A DNA stretch of 64,000 bases from Anaerostipes amylophilus (GCF_025567365.1 NZ_JAOQJG010000001.1:1-64000), one strand, 5' to 3'. Positions 8,665 through 17,019 are shown, counted from the stretch's first letter. Program-made: numbers and translations. Notes: generated by a model from the letters alone, not told the origin.

Positions 8665-9249
8665 TTACAAAACTTCTCTAATACGTCTTAGTGCCTCTCC
8701 TCTGTGGCTGATGGCATTCTTCTCATCACTGGTTAGTTCGGCACTGTATTTTCCATATTGTGGTAAATAGAAGATTGGATCATAACCAAATCCATTCTCC
8801 CCTTTGATCTCATATCCTATACTCCCTTCCATAGTACCACGAATTACCTTACTTTGTCCATCCGGAAATGCAGCTGCGACCGCACAAACGAATCTTGCAC
8901 TTCTTTTTTCTTCTGGTACATCTTTCAATCTTTCAAGGATCACACTGTTTTTCTTCACATACGAAGTGTCTTCTCCAAGATATCTAGAAGAATAAATTCC
9001 CGGTTCACCATTCAGTGCATCAATCTCTAATCCTGAGTCATCAGCAAGTGTTAACTGCCCTGTGACTTTCATAACTGCTTTCGCTTTGATCAGTGCATTT
9101 TCCTCAAATGTCGTTCCATCTTCCACAATATCGATATCCACTCCTGCTTCTTTCATGGATACGATCTCGTATTTGGACTCATCTAAAATCTCTCTGATCT
9201 CTTTCATCTTATGTTCGTTGCCTGTAGCAAAGATTAATCTCTGTCTCAT
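8665..9249 (-). CDS. rdgB: XTP/dITP diphosphatase (RdgB/HAM1)
   Basis: A 194-residue house-cleaning pyrophosphatase that removes non-canonical purine nucleoside triphosphates such as dITP and XTP, preventing their incorporation into DNA. FATGNEHKMKEI at the N-terminus, LADDSGLEIDALNG with catalytic acidic residues, PGIYSSRYLG and ENGFGYDPIF are diagnostic. The start codon directly follows the stop codon of the upstream methyltransferase gene (TAAATG), indicating translational coupling. Size is normal for the family. Confidence 0.95.
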   Translation of the reverse strand: MRQRLIFATGNEHKMKEIREILDESKYEIVSMKEAGVDIDIVEDGTTFEENALIKAKAVMKVTGQLTLADDSGLEIDALNGEPGIYSSRYLGEDTSYVKKNSVILERLKDVPEEKRSARFVCAVAAAFPDGQSKVIRGTMEGSIGYEIKGENGFGYDPIFYLPQYGKYSAELTSDEKNAISHRGEALRRIREVL

Positions 9250-10395
9250 TTATTTTCTCCTTCTTGGCGGTTTTGGCCCAAGGTACTGATAGAATTCTCC
9301 TCGGATCATTCCATTATAAACTTTACGTTTCTTTGTTGGTTTTCCAAGATATTTTTCTGTATCCTCATAAGAAGTAATAACATACTTAGACCATGTATCT
9401 AAGCGGTCAAACGCTTCTTTCATCTCTGTGTATAATTGAGGTAATGTCTCCTGATCTTCCAGTCGTTCTCCATATGGTGGATTCGCAATGACAAATCCAT
9501 ATGGTTTTGGATGCCTTAAATCTTTAACTTCTCTTTGCTGAAAATGGATCAGATGATCGACTTCTGCATCCTGTGCATTCGCCCTTGCAATCTTTAACAT
9601 TCTAGGATCTTTATCATATCCCTGAAGATCCATTTCTACATCGTAATTTACCAGATCATTTGCTTCATCGATCGCATCATACCATACTTTCTTTGGAAGA
9701 AAATTGCTCCAATGTTCTGATTCAAAAGAACGATTCATTCCAGGAGCCATATTTAACCCCATCATAGCAGCTTCAATCAAAAATGTTCCACTTCCACAAA
9801 ATGGATCCACTAAGATTCTGTCTTTGTGCCATGGTGTTAGCATAAGCAAGGCTGCTGCCAATGTCTCACGGATTGGTGCTTCACTGACTAACTTACGGTA
9901 TCCACGCTTGTGAAGTGGTGTTCCTGTTGTGTCTAAACTTATGGTTACCTGATCCTTTAAAATGAAGACGCGTACCGGATAGTCATCTCCATCTTCATTA
10001 AACCATGATACTTTATATTTTGACTTCATACGATCTACCATGGCTTTCTTGACGATTGACTGGATATCCGGTGCGCTGAATAATTTACTCTTTGCTGTAG
10101 ATGCTTTCTTTACCCAGAAACGTCCATTCTCTGGGATATAATCTTCCCATGGAAGTTTCTTTGTTCCTTCAAATAAATCATCAAATGTATATGCTTTAAA
10201 AGAACCTATTTTTAATAAGATTCTCTCTGCTGTTCTTAAAAATATATTGGAACGGGCGATTCCTTCTAAATCTGTACGAAAAGTCACTCTCCCGTCTTCT
10301 ACTTTAACGATCTCATATCCTAAATCTAGGATTTCTCTTTTTAATACTGCTTCCAGCCCAAAATGGCATGGTGCAATCAGTTCGACTGTATTCAT
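9250..10395 (-). CDS. THUMP-domain class I SAM RNA methyltransferase (RlmL/YpsC-like)
   Basis: A 381-residue protein with an N-terminal ferredoxin-like/THUMP region (about 1-160) and a UPF0020 methyltransferase domain. SAM-binding DPFCGSGTFLIEAAMMG lies near residue 195, and the catalytic ANPPYGERL near 310 is typical of N2-guanine methyltransferases. By analogy with RlmL it would make m2G in 23S rRNA. It lacks the RlmK half fused in E. coli, as is usual in Firmicutes. First gene of the run ending at 8138; a short AT-rich leader of about 80 bases lies upstream. Confidence 0.88.
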   Translation of the reverse strand: MNTVELIAPCHFGLEAVLKREILDLGYEIVKVEDGRVTFRTDLEGIARSNIFLRTAERILLKIGSFKAYTFDDLFEGTKKLPWEDYIPENGRFWVKKASTAKSKLFSAPDIQSIVKKAMVDRMKSKYKVSWFNEDGDDYPVRVFILKDQVTISLDTTGTPLHKRGYRKLVSEAPIRETLAAALLMLTPWHKDRILVDPFCGSGTFLIEAAMMGLNMAPGMNRSFESEHWSNFLPKKVWYDAIDEANDLVNYDVEMDLQGYDKDPRMLKIARANAQDAEVDHLIHFQQREVKDLRHPKPYGFVIANPPYGERLEDQETLPQLYTEMKEAFDRLDTWSKYVITSYEDTEKYLGKPTKKRKVYNGMIRGEFYQYLGPKPPRRRK

Positions 10396-10477
10396 TCATT
10401 CTCCTTTGTATTTTTATTCTTTCACTATTCTACCTTTTTCCCCATTTTTCGTCAACTGTCAACTACATACATCCGAC

Positions 10478-10804
10478 TTATTTCCGTTTGGTTTTCATTT
10501 GATTTTTTGCTTTTTCTTCCATATAGTAATATACACCTCCAATAATATTGTAAACTTCAAATCCATCTTTTCTAAGATGCCTTGCTGCCATCATACTCTG
10601 TCCCCCAAAATCACAATACACGATGATCTTTTTCCCAATCATCTGTTCATAACAGTCTTTTAAGATTCCATATGGACAACTTAGTGCATCTTCCAAATGT
10701 CCTTCTTTATAACGATCTTCCTCCCTTACATCCATTAAAATATAATGTTGTTTATCTCTTGAAAGCCTGATTCCTTCTTTTAATGATATATTCTCAAATT
10801 CCAT
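10478..10804 (-). CDS. rhodanese-like domain protein
   Basis: A single-domain 108-residue rhodanese homologue. MDVREEDRYKEGHLEDA is the N-terminal signature, and the active-site loop is VYCDFGGQS with the sulfur-accepting Cys present. Such stand-alone domains carry persulfide for sulfur transfer or thiol stress; the substrate is not predictable. The start has AAAAAGGGAAC upstream. It ends about 80 bases before rlmL-like and may be read together with it. Confidence 0.88.
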   Translation of the reverse strand: MEFENISLKEGIRLSRDKQHYILMDVREEDRYKEGHLEDALSCPYGILKDCYEQMIGKKIIVYCDFGGQSMMAARHLRKDGFEVYNIIGGVYYYMEEKAKNQMKTKRK

Positions 10805-10852
10805 AAAAGTTCCCTTTTTGTTAGCATATGCATATCTAAAACTCTCGGAACT

Positions 10853-10889
10853 AAAAAGGGATCGCTATATACATTACAAAGCGATCCCT
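10853..10889 (-). terminator. intrinsic terminator of the mini-protein gene
   Basis: AGGGATCGCT pairs with AGCGATCCCT, with a T-run on the minus strand at 10857-10853, just past the stop of the gene at 10899. Confidence 0.8.
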
Positions 10890-10898
10890 CTTTCTTAC

Positions 10899-11048
10899 TT
10901 AGTACTCATCATTTGCATTTTTGCTGCTGTTTTTTGAGCTGTTCTGATTCTTGTTTTTATTCTGATTGCTTGATTTGTTTGATCCTCCGTTGTTGCTTGA
11001 GTTGGAAGACTGGTTTTTGTTACTTGAATTTGAACAATTCTTTGCCAT
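10899..11048 (-). CDS. Asn/Ser/Lys-rich mini-protein, unknown
   Basis: A 49-residue low-complexity protein starting MAKNCSNSSNKNQSS and ending KNANDEY. More than three quarters of it is Asn, Ser, Lys, Gln or Gly, with a single Cys at position 5. AAAGGAG lies eight bases before the ATG at 11048, better placed than the ATG two codons earlier, and the gene has its own terminator, so it is very probably expressed. It has no membrane segment and looks disordered. A gamma-type small acid-soluble spore protein has similar composition, but the repeat pattern of that family is not visible. Confidence 0.6.
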   Translation of the reverse strand: MAKNCSNSSNKNQSSNSSNNGGSNKSSNQNKNKNQNSSKNSSKNANDEY

Positions 11049-11233
11049 GTTCATTCTCCTTTCTTTGTGATACAGGTTTATTTTGCACAAAATCCTGTCA
11101 ATCTATTCAAAAAAATTTATTTGATTTTTTCAAAAAACACTTGATTTTTTTCAACCAGTCATATATTATAAGGATATCGAGGATATGTTTATTTTCGATT
11201 ATAACCCCTTATTAATTTATTTATACTCCCCTT

Positions 11234-11265
11234 AAAAAGAGCAGATTTCCCTATCTGCTCTTTTT
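11234..11265. terminator. symmetrical terminator-like hairpin
   Basis: AAAAAGAGCAGAT pairs with ATCTGCTCTTTTT with a tiny loop. No gene ends close to it on either strand, so its transcript is unknown. Confidence 0.65.
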
Positions 11266-11308
11266 ATTATTATTTATTTATGTTTTTCAAAATGTACAAA
11301 TGAATTTA

Positions 11309-11336
11309 TTGACATTTTTTATGTCATGTGTATAAT
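11309..11336 (+). promoter_or_regulatory. strong sigma-A promoter of the short RNA
   Basis: A perfect TTGACA at 11309-11314 and a perfect TATAAT at 11331-11336 with a 16-base spacer: one of the best promoter matches in the window, with no protein gene after it. Confidence 0.8.
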
Positions 11337-11342
11337 TAAAAT

Positions 11343-11391
11343 TGTTCAAGAACAAAGGTGTTCCGATCATAGGATTGGAATGCCTTTTTTT
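11343..11391 (+). ncRNA. predicted short RNA of about 49 nt
   Basis: Transcription from the promoter at 11309-11336 should start near 11343 and stop at the hairpin 11356-11385 (AGGTGTTCCGATC pairing fully, with wobbles, to GATTGGAATGCCT) followed by seven T residues. The 5' part is itself a palindrome, TTGTTCAAGAACAA (11342-11355). So the transcript is two adjacent hairpins with no coding potential. The palindrome might instead be an operator at the start site. I do not recognise the family. Confidence 0.5.
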
Positions 11392-11549
11392 ATTATATTG
11401 GTTCATCTGATATAATAATCACACTGTTAATCTATGGTAATTCCTTGGGTCTTCTCCATAGATCAGCAGAATTCTTTCTTAAGACTTTATACAACACCGT
11501 ACGCTAATCTTTGACAAGTTTTTGGCATCTTGCAGACATACTAGTAACG

Positions 11550-11660
11550 GACTAATCATTGACTTGAACACATACTTACTATGTTGACTAGAATAAGACT
11601 AAAATGAGACTAGAATTTGACGAATGAATGACTAGAATTTGACTGACAATGACGACTAAT
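11550..11660. repeat. 11-bp phased direct repeats (GACTAGAATTT-like)
   Basis: GAC begins at 11586, 11597, 11608, 11619, 11630 and 11641, exactly 11 bases apart, and also at 11550 and 11561. The best units read GACTAGAATAA, GACTAAAATGA, GACTAGAATTT, GACGAATGAAT, GACTAGAATTT. The unit length is not a multiple of three, so this is not a coding repeat. The period is close to one DNA turn, so all units would face the same side of the helix. Confidence 0.75.
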
Positions 11661-11712
11661 TTTGAAACTTAAAAGTAAGACCCAACACAATACCCAAACT
11701 ACATATGACATT

Positions 11713-11750
11713 AGAGAAGCCTCGGACAAATGTCCGAGGCCTTTCTCTTT
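11713..11750. terminator. GC-rich terminator hairpin
   Basis: GCCTCGGACA with TGTCCGAGGC, extended by AGAGAA with TTCTCT. It lies just past the 3' end of the minus-strand gene at 11779 and is probably its terminator, although the T-richer flank is on the plus strand. Confidence 0.75.
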
Positions 11751-11778
11751 AATATATTTAATTATTATGAACTCTATT

Positions 11779-12600
11779 CTACATCATCTCATCTGGTTTC
11801 TTCTGATCTTCCGGACGCATAAATCCTGCAAGTAAAAGTTCATAACTTCCAAAATATGAAATAAACATCCAGATCATTCCTGAAAAGAATGACACTCCCG
11901 CTGTTACTCCGATCGTCTCTATCAGTTCAAAGATCACTCTTGCATAAATAGAAAGCTTAAAGATCTTTCCAAATGACACTTCATCTTTATTCTTACGGTC
12001 AAGTCTTGTTTTCTGATTAAAGTATGCAAGCATTGTGATAAACACTGCAACTGTCAGATAAGAGATAATATTCACGATCCATTGTGAGAAAAACATGATC
12101 ACGATAAAAATATGAATTATCGGTATCATGGCCGTCATAGCTTTGTTGTTAAATACAACATCTTTAAAATCTTTAAATGAAACTCTATTGAGCATATTGC
12201 CTACTGCTGCATTCTTCACAACCATCTCATCTTTGGCAAATACCATCTCCATCGAATACTCATTGCTTAAATCATTCACATTTACTTTATCCTTTGATGT
12301 ATCCGCAATAAAATGTACTCCTGCAATATCAAAATCCATTTGACGGTCAACCTTCAGCGTTCCATCTTTTAATTCAAATACAGGCATTCTTTCCATAATA
12401 AAGTTCTTAAAGCCACCGACACTGATACTGAATCCTGCAACGTCCATACCATAACCAAGGATTGTTATGATCAACGTGATTGCTGCAAGAAATAAGATCA
12501 CCTTTCCTTTCGTAAGATCTAAAAGTCTTTTGTACTGGCTTGGTTTTAAGCATGCTATCTTAAACTGCTCAAACCAGCTGATTTTCTCTGATTTATCCAT
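11779..12600 (-). CDS. DUF1189-like integral membrane protein
   Basis: A 273-residue membrane protein. One transmembrane segment lies near 35-53, a large presumably extracytoplasmic domain spans about 54-155, and a cluster of further hydrophobic segments spans about 157-260. The layout, with an N-terminal cytoplasmic WFEQFKIACLKPSQYK segment, fits the DUF1189 family of Firmicute membrane proteins, of unknown function. The start is seven bases after the stop of the DJ-1-like gene, with a weak ribosome site (GGGAATAG), so translation is probably coupled. Confidence 0.65.
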   Translation of the reverse strand: MDKSEKISWFEQFKIACLKPSQYKRLLDLTKGKVILFLAAITLIITILGYGMDVAGFSISVGGFKNFIMERMPVFELKDGTLKVDRQMDFDIAGVHFIADTSKDKVNVNDLSNEYSMEMVFAKDEMVVKNAAVGNMLNRVSFKDFKDVVFNNKAMTAMIPIIHIFIVIMFFSQWIVNIISYLTVAVFITMLAYFNQKTRLDRKNKDEVSFGKIFKLSIYARVIFELIETIGVTAGVSFFSGMIWMFISYFGSYELLLAGFMRPEDQKKPDEMM

Positions 12601-12606
12601 AAGTTT

Positions 12607-13161
12607 CTATTCCCCATATACGATACTTTCCAGTAATTCGTCTTTTTCTTTTGTTCCTTTTAAAAGTTCAACAAGTTTCGCTGCAAAATCAATTGCCGTT
12701 CCCATTCCACGGCTTGTGATGATCTTGCCGTCTACAACAACTTTTTCAGTCTGGTAATCTGCTGATTTTAATTCTTCTTCCATTGCAGGATATGAAGTTG
12801 CTTTTCTTCCTTCTAACATTCCATATTGTTCAAGCACTGTTGGTGCTGCACAGATTGCTGCCAGGTATTTATTATTCTTATATGCCTTTTTAAGCACCTT
12901 ACCAAGACCTTCATGTTCTCTTAAGTGAATTGTTCCAGGCATTCCGCCAGGAAGTACATACATCGCTCCTTCTGCTTCGATCACTTCATGGAACATAATG
13001 TCCGCTTCCACTTCGATGCGGTGTGCTCCTGTGATCATTTTTGAATTCCCGATCGATACTGTAACTGTAGGGATCTCTGCACGACGCAGCATATCTACAA
13101 CTGTCAGTCCTTCAATTTCTTCAAATCCATCTGCCAAAAATACAAATACTTTGCCTATCAT
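12607..13161 (-). CDS. DJ-1/PfpI family protein
   Basis: A 184-residue DJ-1 family member (YajL/ThiJ branch). The reactive Cys is in the nucleophile elbow LAAICAAPTVLEQYG, and the partner Glu is in ADGFEEIEGLT near residue 15. YVLPGGMPGT and SRGMGTAIDFA are conserved. Proposed roles for relatives include protection against oxidative or glyoxal damage; the in vivo function here cannot be stated. The start has AAAGGAG with good spacing. It forms a two-gene unit with the DUF1189-like gene. Confidence 0.9.
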   Translation of the reverse strand: MIGKVFVFLADGFEEIEGLTVVDMLRRAEIPTVTVSIGNSKMITGAHRIEVEADIMFHEVIEAEGAMYVLPGGMPGTIHLREHEGLGKVLKKAYKNNKYLAAICAAPTVLEQYGMLEGRKATSYPAMEEELKSADYQTEKVVVDGKIITSRGMGTAIDFAAKLVELLKGTKEKDELLESIVYGE

Positions 13162-13299
13162 AATGTTTTCTCCTTTATCAACTCATATTATGTGTATTAC
13201 AATATTGTTTTTCTTCCTCTTCTTTATTATAATAACTTTATAGAAAAAGTAATAAAAAGTCAACCCGTCACAGGCTTAGTATTTCTTTCCTGTTTTTGA

Positions 13300-13328
13300 T
13301 TGACATTTTCGTTAAGAATCTGTAAAAT
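13300..13328 (+). promoter_or_regulatory. tRNA-Arg promoter
   Basis: TTGACA at 13300-13305, a 17-base spacer and TAAAAT at 13323-13328, about 22 bases upstream of the mature tRNA. Confidence 0.8.
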
Positions 13329-13350
13329 AGATTTCATTGAGAATATACAT

Positions 13351-13424
13351 GTTTCCGTAGCTCAGCTGGATAGAGCGACCGCCTCCTAAGCGGTAGGTCG
13401 GGTGTTCGAATCACCTCGGGAACG
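13351..13424 (+). tRNA. tRNA-Arg (CCT anticodon)
   Basis: A 74-base cloverleaf: acceptor GTTTCCG pairs with CGGGAAC (one G-T pair), with discriminator G. The anticodon stem ACCGC/GCGGT encloses CTCCTAA, giving anticodon CCT for AGG codons. The T-arm is GGGTG TTCGAAT CACCT. CCA is not encoded. A T-run and a hairpin follow. Confidence 0.95.
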
Positions 13425-13430
13425 TTTTTT

Positions 13431-13466
13431 GTGCCGGAGTTATATACATCATTTCCGGCACTTTAT
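13431..13466 (+). terminator. terminator after tRNA-Arg
   Basis: GTGCCGGA at 13431 pairs with TCCGGCAC ending at 13461, followed by TTTATGTTT. It lies just upstream of the lipid kinase ribosome site, so it separates the two units incompletely. Confidence 0.7.
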
Positions 13467-13486
13467 GTTTATTAAGGAGGAATCTC

Positions 13487-14404
13487 ATGAAAGGTTTATT
13501 TATTATCAATCCATCATCTGGTAAACAAAATATTGAATCTATGTTAAAAGATATCATGGCAACTCTGATCCTTGACCAGATTTGTTCTCATATTGATGTT
13601 TTTTATACAAAAGGTAAAGATGATGCCAAAAACCGCACTGCAGAATTAAAACCGGGAGAATATGACTTTGTTGTATCTGTTGGCGGTGATGGTACATTAA
13701 ATGAGGTCACAAATGGTCTGATCTTAAGCGAAAGCAATATTCCTATGGCTATCATTTCTGCTGGAACAGTTAATGACTTCGCTACATATATGAAGCTTCC
13801 ACAAACAGCAGATGGTTTCTGTCAGATGATCAAAGAATTTCAGATCAAGAAAGTTGACGTCGGACGTGTTAATAATGAATACTTTATTAATGTTCTGGCT
13901 GCCGGTATGTTAACAGATATTGCTTACAAAGTTCCAAAAGACAAAAAAGCAGTCCTTGGTAAAATGGCATATTATCTGGAGGGTGTCAAAGAATTTCCAA
14001 AGCAGCTGGCACAGAATATGACTTTGACATTTAACAGTAAGGAATTTAATGGAACAGAAGATATCATGCTCTTTTTAGTTGCAAACTCAAAAAGTGTTGG
14101 AGGATTTGCTGATGCTGCCCCTCTTGCGTCTGTTTCTGATGGATATTTAGATGTTATGATCATTAAAAAAATGGCACTTCTTACAGAAGCACCAGATCTT
14201 ATTTTTAAATTATTCCAAGGTGAACATCCAAAGCATCCTTCCATTGAATATTTCCAGACAAAATCTTTATCTGTTCTTCCAACAGAAAAAACTGCTGAAA
14301 TCGCAATCGACTATGATGGTGAAATATTAGAAGAAGGACTCCCGGTTGATATCTCTATCATGCCAGAAGCCCTCAATCTTATCATCTTACGTTCGACAAA
14401 TTAA
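13487..14404 (+). CDS. diacylglycerol/lipid kinase family protein (YegS/DgkB-like)
   Basis: A 305-residue DAGK-catalytic-domain protein. The nucleotide-binding VSVGGDGTLNEV motif is near residue 65, with SAGTVNDFA following and DVGRVNNEYFINVLAAGM near 125. Relatives phosphorylate diacylglycerol (DgkB) or other lipids using ATP at the inner face of the membrane, feeding phospholipid or teichoic-acid lipid recycling. The exact lipid is not determined by sequence. AAGGAGG precedes the start. It converges on the dacF-like gene with only two bases between the stop codons and no terminator between them. Confidence 0.88.
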   Translation: MKGLFIINPSSGKQNIESMLKDIMATLILDQICSHIDVFYTKGKDDAKNRTAELKPGEYDFVVSVGGDGTLNEVTNGLILSESNIPMAIISAGTVNDFATYMKLPQTADGFCQMIKEFQIKKVDVGRVNNEYFINVLAAGMLTDIAYKVPKDKKAVLGKMAYYLEGVKEFPKQLAQNMTLTFNSKEFNGTEDIMLFLVANSKSVGGFADAAPLASVSDGYLDVMIIKKMALLTEAPDLIFKLFQGEHPKHPSIEYFQTKSLSVLPTEKTAEIAIDYDGEILEEGLPVDISIMPEALNLIILRSTN

Positions 14405-14406
14405 TA

Positions 14407-15525
14407 TTATTTTAATTTTCCAGAACCAATCTGCTTTCCATTATAACTTACAGTATATTTGCTTCCTTTGCATTTATATGTAAGATTAGAAGCAGGTTGG
14501 TTTTTTTCTAACATCACTGTTACATCTTTTAAATGATTAAGTGGAATCTTATATGGTGATAATTTATTCCCTGTTGTAAGGAATCCGTATGCATCATCCT
14601 GTAATACCATTTCCATTGTCTTAAATGGTGCAATGGTTTTATAATTATTAAATCCATAGTTTAACATTTTGATCGTGTCTTCATATAATTCATATCCATG
14701 AGCACACAAATCCACAACGATCAGTTCCTGATCTCCTCGTTTTGCAAATGTTACAAGTGTTCCACCTGCTTTTGTTGTATACCCTGTTTTTCCACCTTCC
14801 ACTCCATCGTACACATACATAGTTCGTTTTACCATCTTATGGTGGTTCCAGAGTTCTTTTCCATGTTTGTCCTTATTCGTTGGTGCGATGTAATAATTGG
14901 ATTTACATGCAACATAGCGGAATGTTTCATTCTCAAGTGCTGCCTTTGAAATCTTAGCCATATCTCTTGCTGTAACATAATGATCATCATCATGTAATCC
15001 ATTTGTTGTTACAAAGTGAGAACCTGTACATCCTAATTCTTCGGCTTTCTTATTCATTAATTCTACAAACTTCTTTGTAGTTCCTGCTGTATGCTCTGCT
15101 GCTCCATTACATGCTTCATTTGCAGATTCAAGCATAATTGCATTCAATACATCGATCAATGGAATCTTCTCACCTGCCTGAATTCCAATATGTGTACTTC
15201 CTGGTTCAATACTGTTTACCGCATAACTTGAGAAATTAACTTCATCATAAAGATCTTTATTATTCTCAATTGCTACCAGTGTTGTCAGGATCTTTGTAAT
15301 ACTTGCTGGATAATGACGATCATCGATCTTCTTCTGAAATAGTATCTTTCCTGATTTGGCATCAATGACAATCCCTGACTTTCCATAAATCGATGGCCGT
15401 TTTGCTGTTGTTTTTTCTTGTGTTGCAACTCCATCTTTTGCCAGAATATTTGCTGCTGGCACTTGTGATACAGCCAATAATGACACTGCTGCTATCGCTG
15501 TAATCTTTTTAAAAGTATTTTTCAT
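14407..15525 (-). CDS. dacF: D-alanyl-D-alanine carboxypeptidase (peptidase S11, DacF-like)
   Basis: A 372-residue penicillin-binding protein with an N-terminal signal peptide (about 1-29, cleaved or retained). The three active-site motifs are all present: SITK near 80, SAN near 133 and KTG near 240. It trims the terminal D-Ala from peptidoglycan pentapeptides outside the membrane. The region after 290 is the beta-rich C-terminal domain; an amphipathic membrane-anchoring helix is not obvious. It is the last gene of the ung-HAD-dacF run (20-base gap). DacF proper is forespore-specific in Bacillus; here the subfamily is uncertain. Confidence 0.9.
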   Translation of the reverse strand: MKNTFKKITAIAAVSLLAVSQVPAANILAKDGVATQEKTTAKRPSIYGKSGIVIDAKSGKILFQKKIDDRHYPASITKILTTLVAIENNKDLYDEVNFSSYAVNSIEPGSTHIGIQAGEKIPLIDVLNAIMLESANEACNGAAEHTAGTTKKFVELMNKKAEELGCTGSHFVTTNGLHDDDHYVTARDMAKISKAALENETFRYVACKSNYYIAPTNKDKHGKELWNHHKMVKRTMYVYDGVEGGKTGYTTKAGGTLVTFAKRGDQELIVVDLCAHGYELYEDTIKMLNYGFNNYKTIAPFKTMEMVLQDDAYGFLTTGNKLSPYKIPLNHLKDVTVMLEKNQPASNLTYKCKGSKYTVSYNGKQIGSGKLK

Positions 15526-15545
15526 GCTCTCTCTCCTTTTTCTTA

Positions 15546-16328
15546 TTAGATTAGACCGAATTTTTTTAATCCTTTTTCAATTCCATCCTCATCTGCTCTT
15601 GCTGTCTTATATGGTGCGATTTCTAATAATTCTGGAACTGAATTGCCCATTGCTGTACCATATTTTACATACTGAATCATGTCAATATCATTTGCACTGT
15701 CTCCAAATGCATAGGAATCATCCCTTGAAATGCCTGTATGTTCAAGAATTCTTTCAATTCCTTTTGCCTTGTTAACTCCCATTGGTACAAATTCTACAGA
15801 ATTAACTGGCTCATGATATGTTCCTTTGTATTTGTGTCCTAAAATCTCCTCGATCTCTGGTTTTAAATCAAGATCCATATGATGATATGTCCATTTAGCT
15901 ACATCAACAGCTTCACTGATCGGATATAATGTTGTTTCACAGTCAACTTCTGTCTTGTTCTTCATTGCAACATAATAGTCATCATGGTTGTCTGGATCAT
16001 AATATCCATGCTGTTCACCTTCCAGAATGATTCCGATCTTCTGCTTTTTACCCCAATCAATAACTGTCTGCACTTCCTGTTTCGTCATCAATTCTCTATG
16101 AATTACTTTTCCCTCATATTCTACATAAGCACCTGCACCTAAGATCATTCCATGAAATCCCATATGAAAATATTCTTCCGGCATCATTCCTTTGCTTCTT
16201 CCTGTGCACATAACTGCCTTGTGTCCATTTGCGATCAGCTGATTTACTGCTTTTACCGCTGATTGTGGAATTCCAATTCCTGAATAATGTAGTGTCCCAT
16301 CAATATCAAAAAATACGATCTTGCTCAT
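15546..16328 (-). CDS. Cof-type HAD-IIB hydrolase
   Basis: A 260-residue haloacid-dehalogenase phosphatase. Motif I is FFDIDGTL with the nucleophilic Asp, motif II is CTGRS, and motif IV is FGDSANDIDMIQ near 212. The mid-section (about 85-190) is the C2B cap typical of the Cof family, which dephosphorylates sugar phosphates, FMN, PLP and similar small molecules. The substrate here is unknown. A good ribosome site (GGGAG) precedes it, and it is 16 bases downstream of ung, so the two are co-transcribed. Confidence 0.9.
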   Translation of the reverse strand: MSKIVFFDIDGTLHYSGIGIPQSAVKAVNQLIANGHKAVMCTGRSKGMMPEEYFHMGFHGMILGAGAYVEYEGKVIHRELMTKQEVQTVIDWGKKQKIGIILEGEQHGYYDPDNHDDYYVAMKNKTEVDCETTLYPISEAVDVAKWTYHHMDLDLKPEIEEILGHKYKGTYHEPVNSVEFVPMGVNKAKGIERILEHTGISRDDSYAFGDSANDIDMIQYVKYGTAMGNSVPELLEIAPYKTARADEDGIEKGLKKFGLI

Positions 16329-16344
16329 TCTCTCTTTTTCTCCC

Positions 16345-17019
16345 TCAAATATTCTCTATCTGCCAGTCAATTGGCTCTAACCCATGTTCTTTTAGGAATT
16401 CATTTGCCTGACTGAAATGATGACATCCAAAAAATCCTCTGTATGCAGATAACGGACTTGGATGTGGTGCCTCCAAAATCAAGTGATTTGGATTATTAAG
16501 CAATGCTTTCTTACTCTGTGCCGGGCGCCCCCAAAGCATGAATACAATTGGTCTGTCCTGCTGATTCAATACTCTGATCGCAGCATCCGTAAATTCTTCC
16601 CATCCAATACCTCTGTGGGAATTCGCACGATGTGCCTGCACTGTTAACACCGTATTTAACATCATAACTCCCTGATCAGCCCATTTCTTTAAATATCCAT
16701 TATTCGGAATATAGCACCCTAGATCTTCATTCAGTTCTTTATAAATATTCACAAGTGATGGTGGTGCTTCAACTCCTGGTTTCACTGAAAATGACAATCC
16801 ATGAGCCTGTCCATCTCCATGATATGGATCTTGTCCTAAGATCACAACCTTTACATCTTTTACTGGTGTAAAATGGAATGCATTAAAGATATCATCTGCT
16901 GGAGGAAATATCAGCTTTGTATGATATTCATCCATGACCTTCTGATAAAGTTTTCTATAGTATGGCTTTTTATATTCTTCTTTTAAATAATCTGCCCAGT
17001 CATTTGTAATTGGCGGCAT
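16345..17019 (-). CDS. ung: uracil-DNA glycosylase (family 1)
   Basis: A 224-residue family 1 UDG, the enzyme that removes uracil from DNA to begin base excision repair. The catalytic GQDPYHGDGQAHGLSFSV is near residue 62, the uracil-recognition Asn is in MLNTVLTV, and the DNA-intercalation loop is HPSPLSAYRGFFG with the catalytic His. Length is normal. The start follows AAGGAGGTCGAAAT. It is the first gene of the unit ung-HAD-dacF and divergent from the ClC gene. Confidence 0.97.
   Translation of the reverse strand: MPPITNDWADYLKEEYKKPYYRKLYQKVMDEYHTKLIFPPADDIFNAFHFTPVKDVKVVILGQDPYHGDGQAHGLSFSVKPGVEAPPSLVNIYKELNEDLGCYIPNNGYLKKWADQGVMMLNTVLTVQAHRANSHRGIGWEEFTDAAIRVLNQQDRPIVFMLWGRPAQSKKALLNNPNHLILEAPHPSPLSAYRGFFGCHHFSQANEFLKEHGLEPIDWQIENI

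Larger units (their letters stand above)
11091..11778. other. gene-poor 690-bp stretch
   Basis: No convincing protein gene. It holds, from left to right, a hairpin at 11234-11265, a near-consensus promoter at 11309-11336, a short RNA with its terminator (11343-11391), a small hairpin at about 11433-11462 (ATCTATGG with CCATAGAT), an 11-bp periodic repeat at 11550-11660 and a GC-rich hairpin at 11713-11750. Confidence 0.7.

Noticed and set aside
11550..11660. CRISPR-like array
   Set aside because: Units are only 11 bases, degenerate and contiguous, with no spacers and no cas genes nearby.
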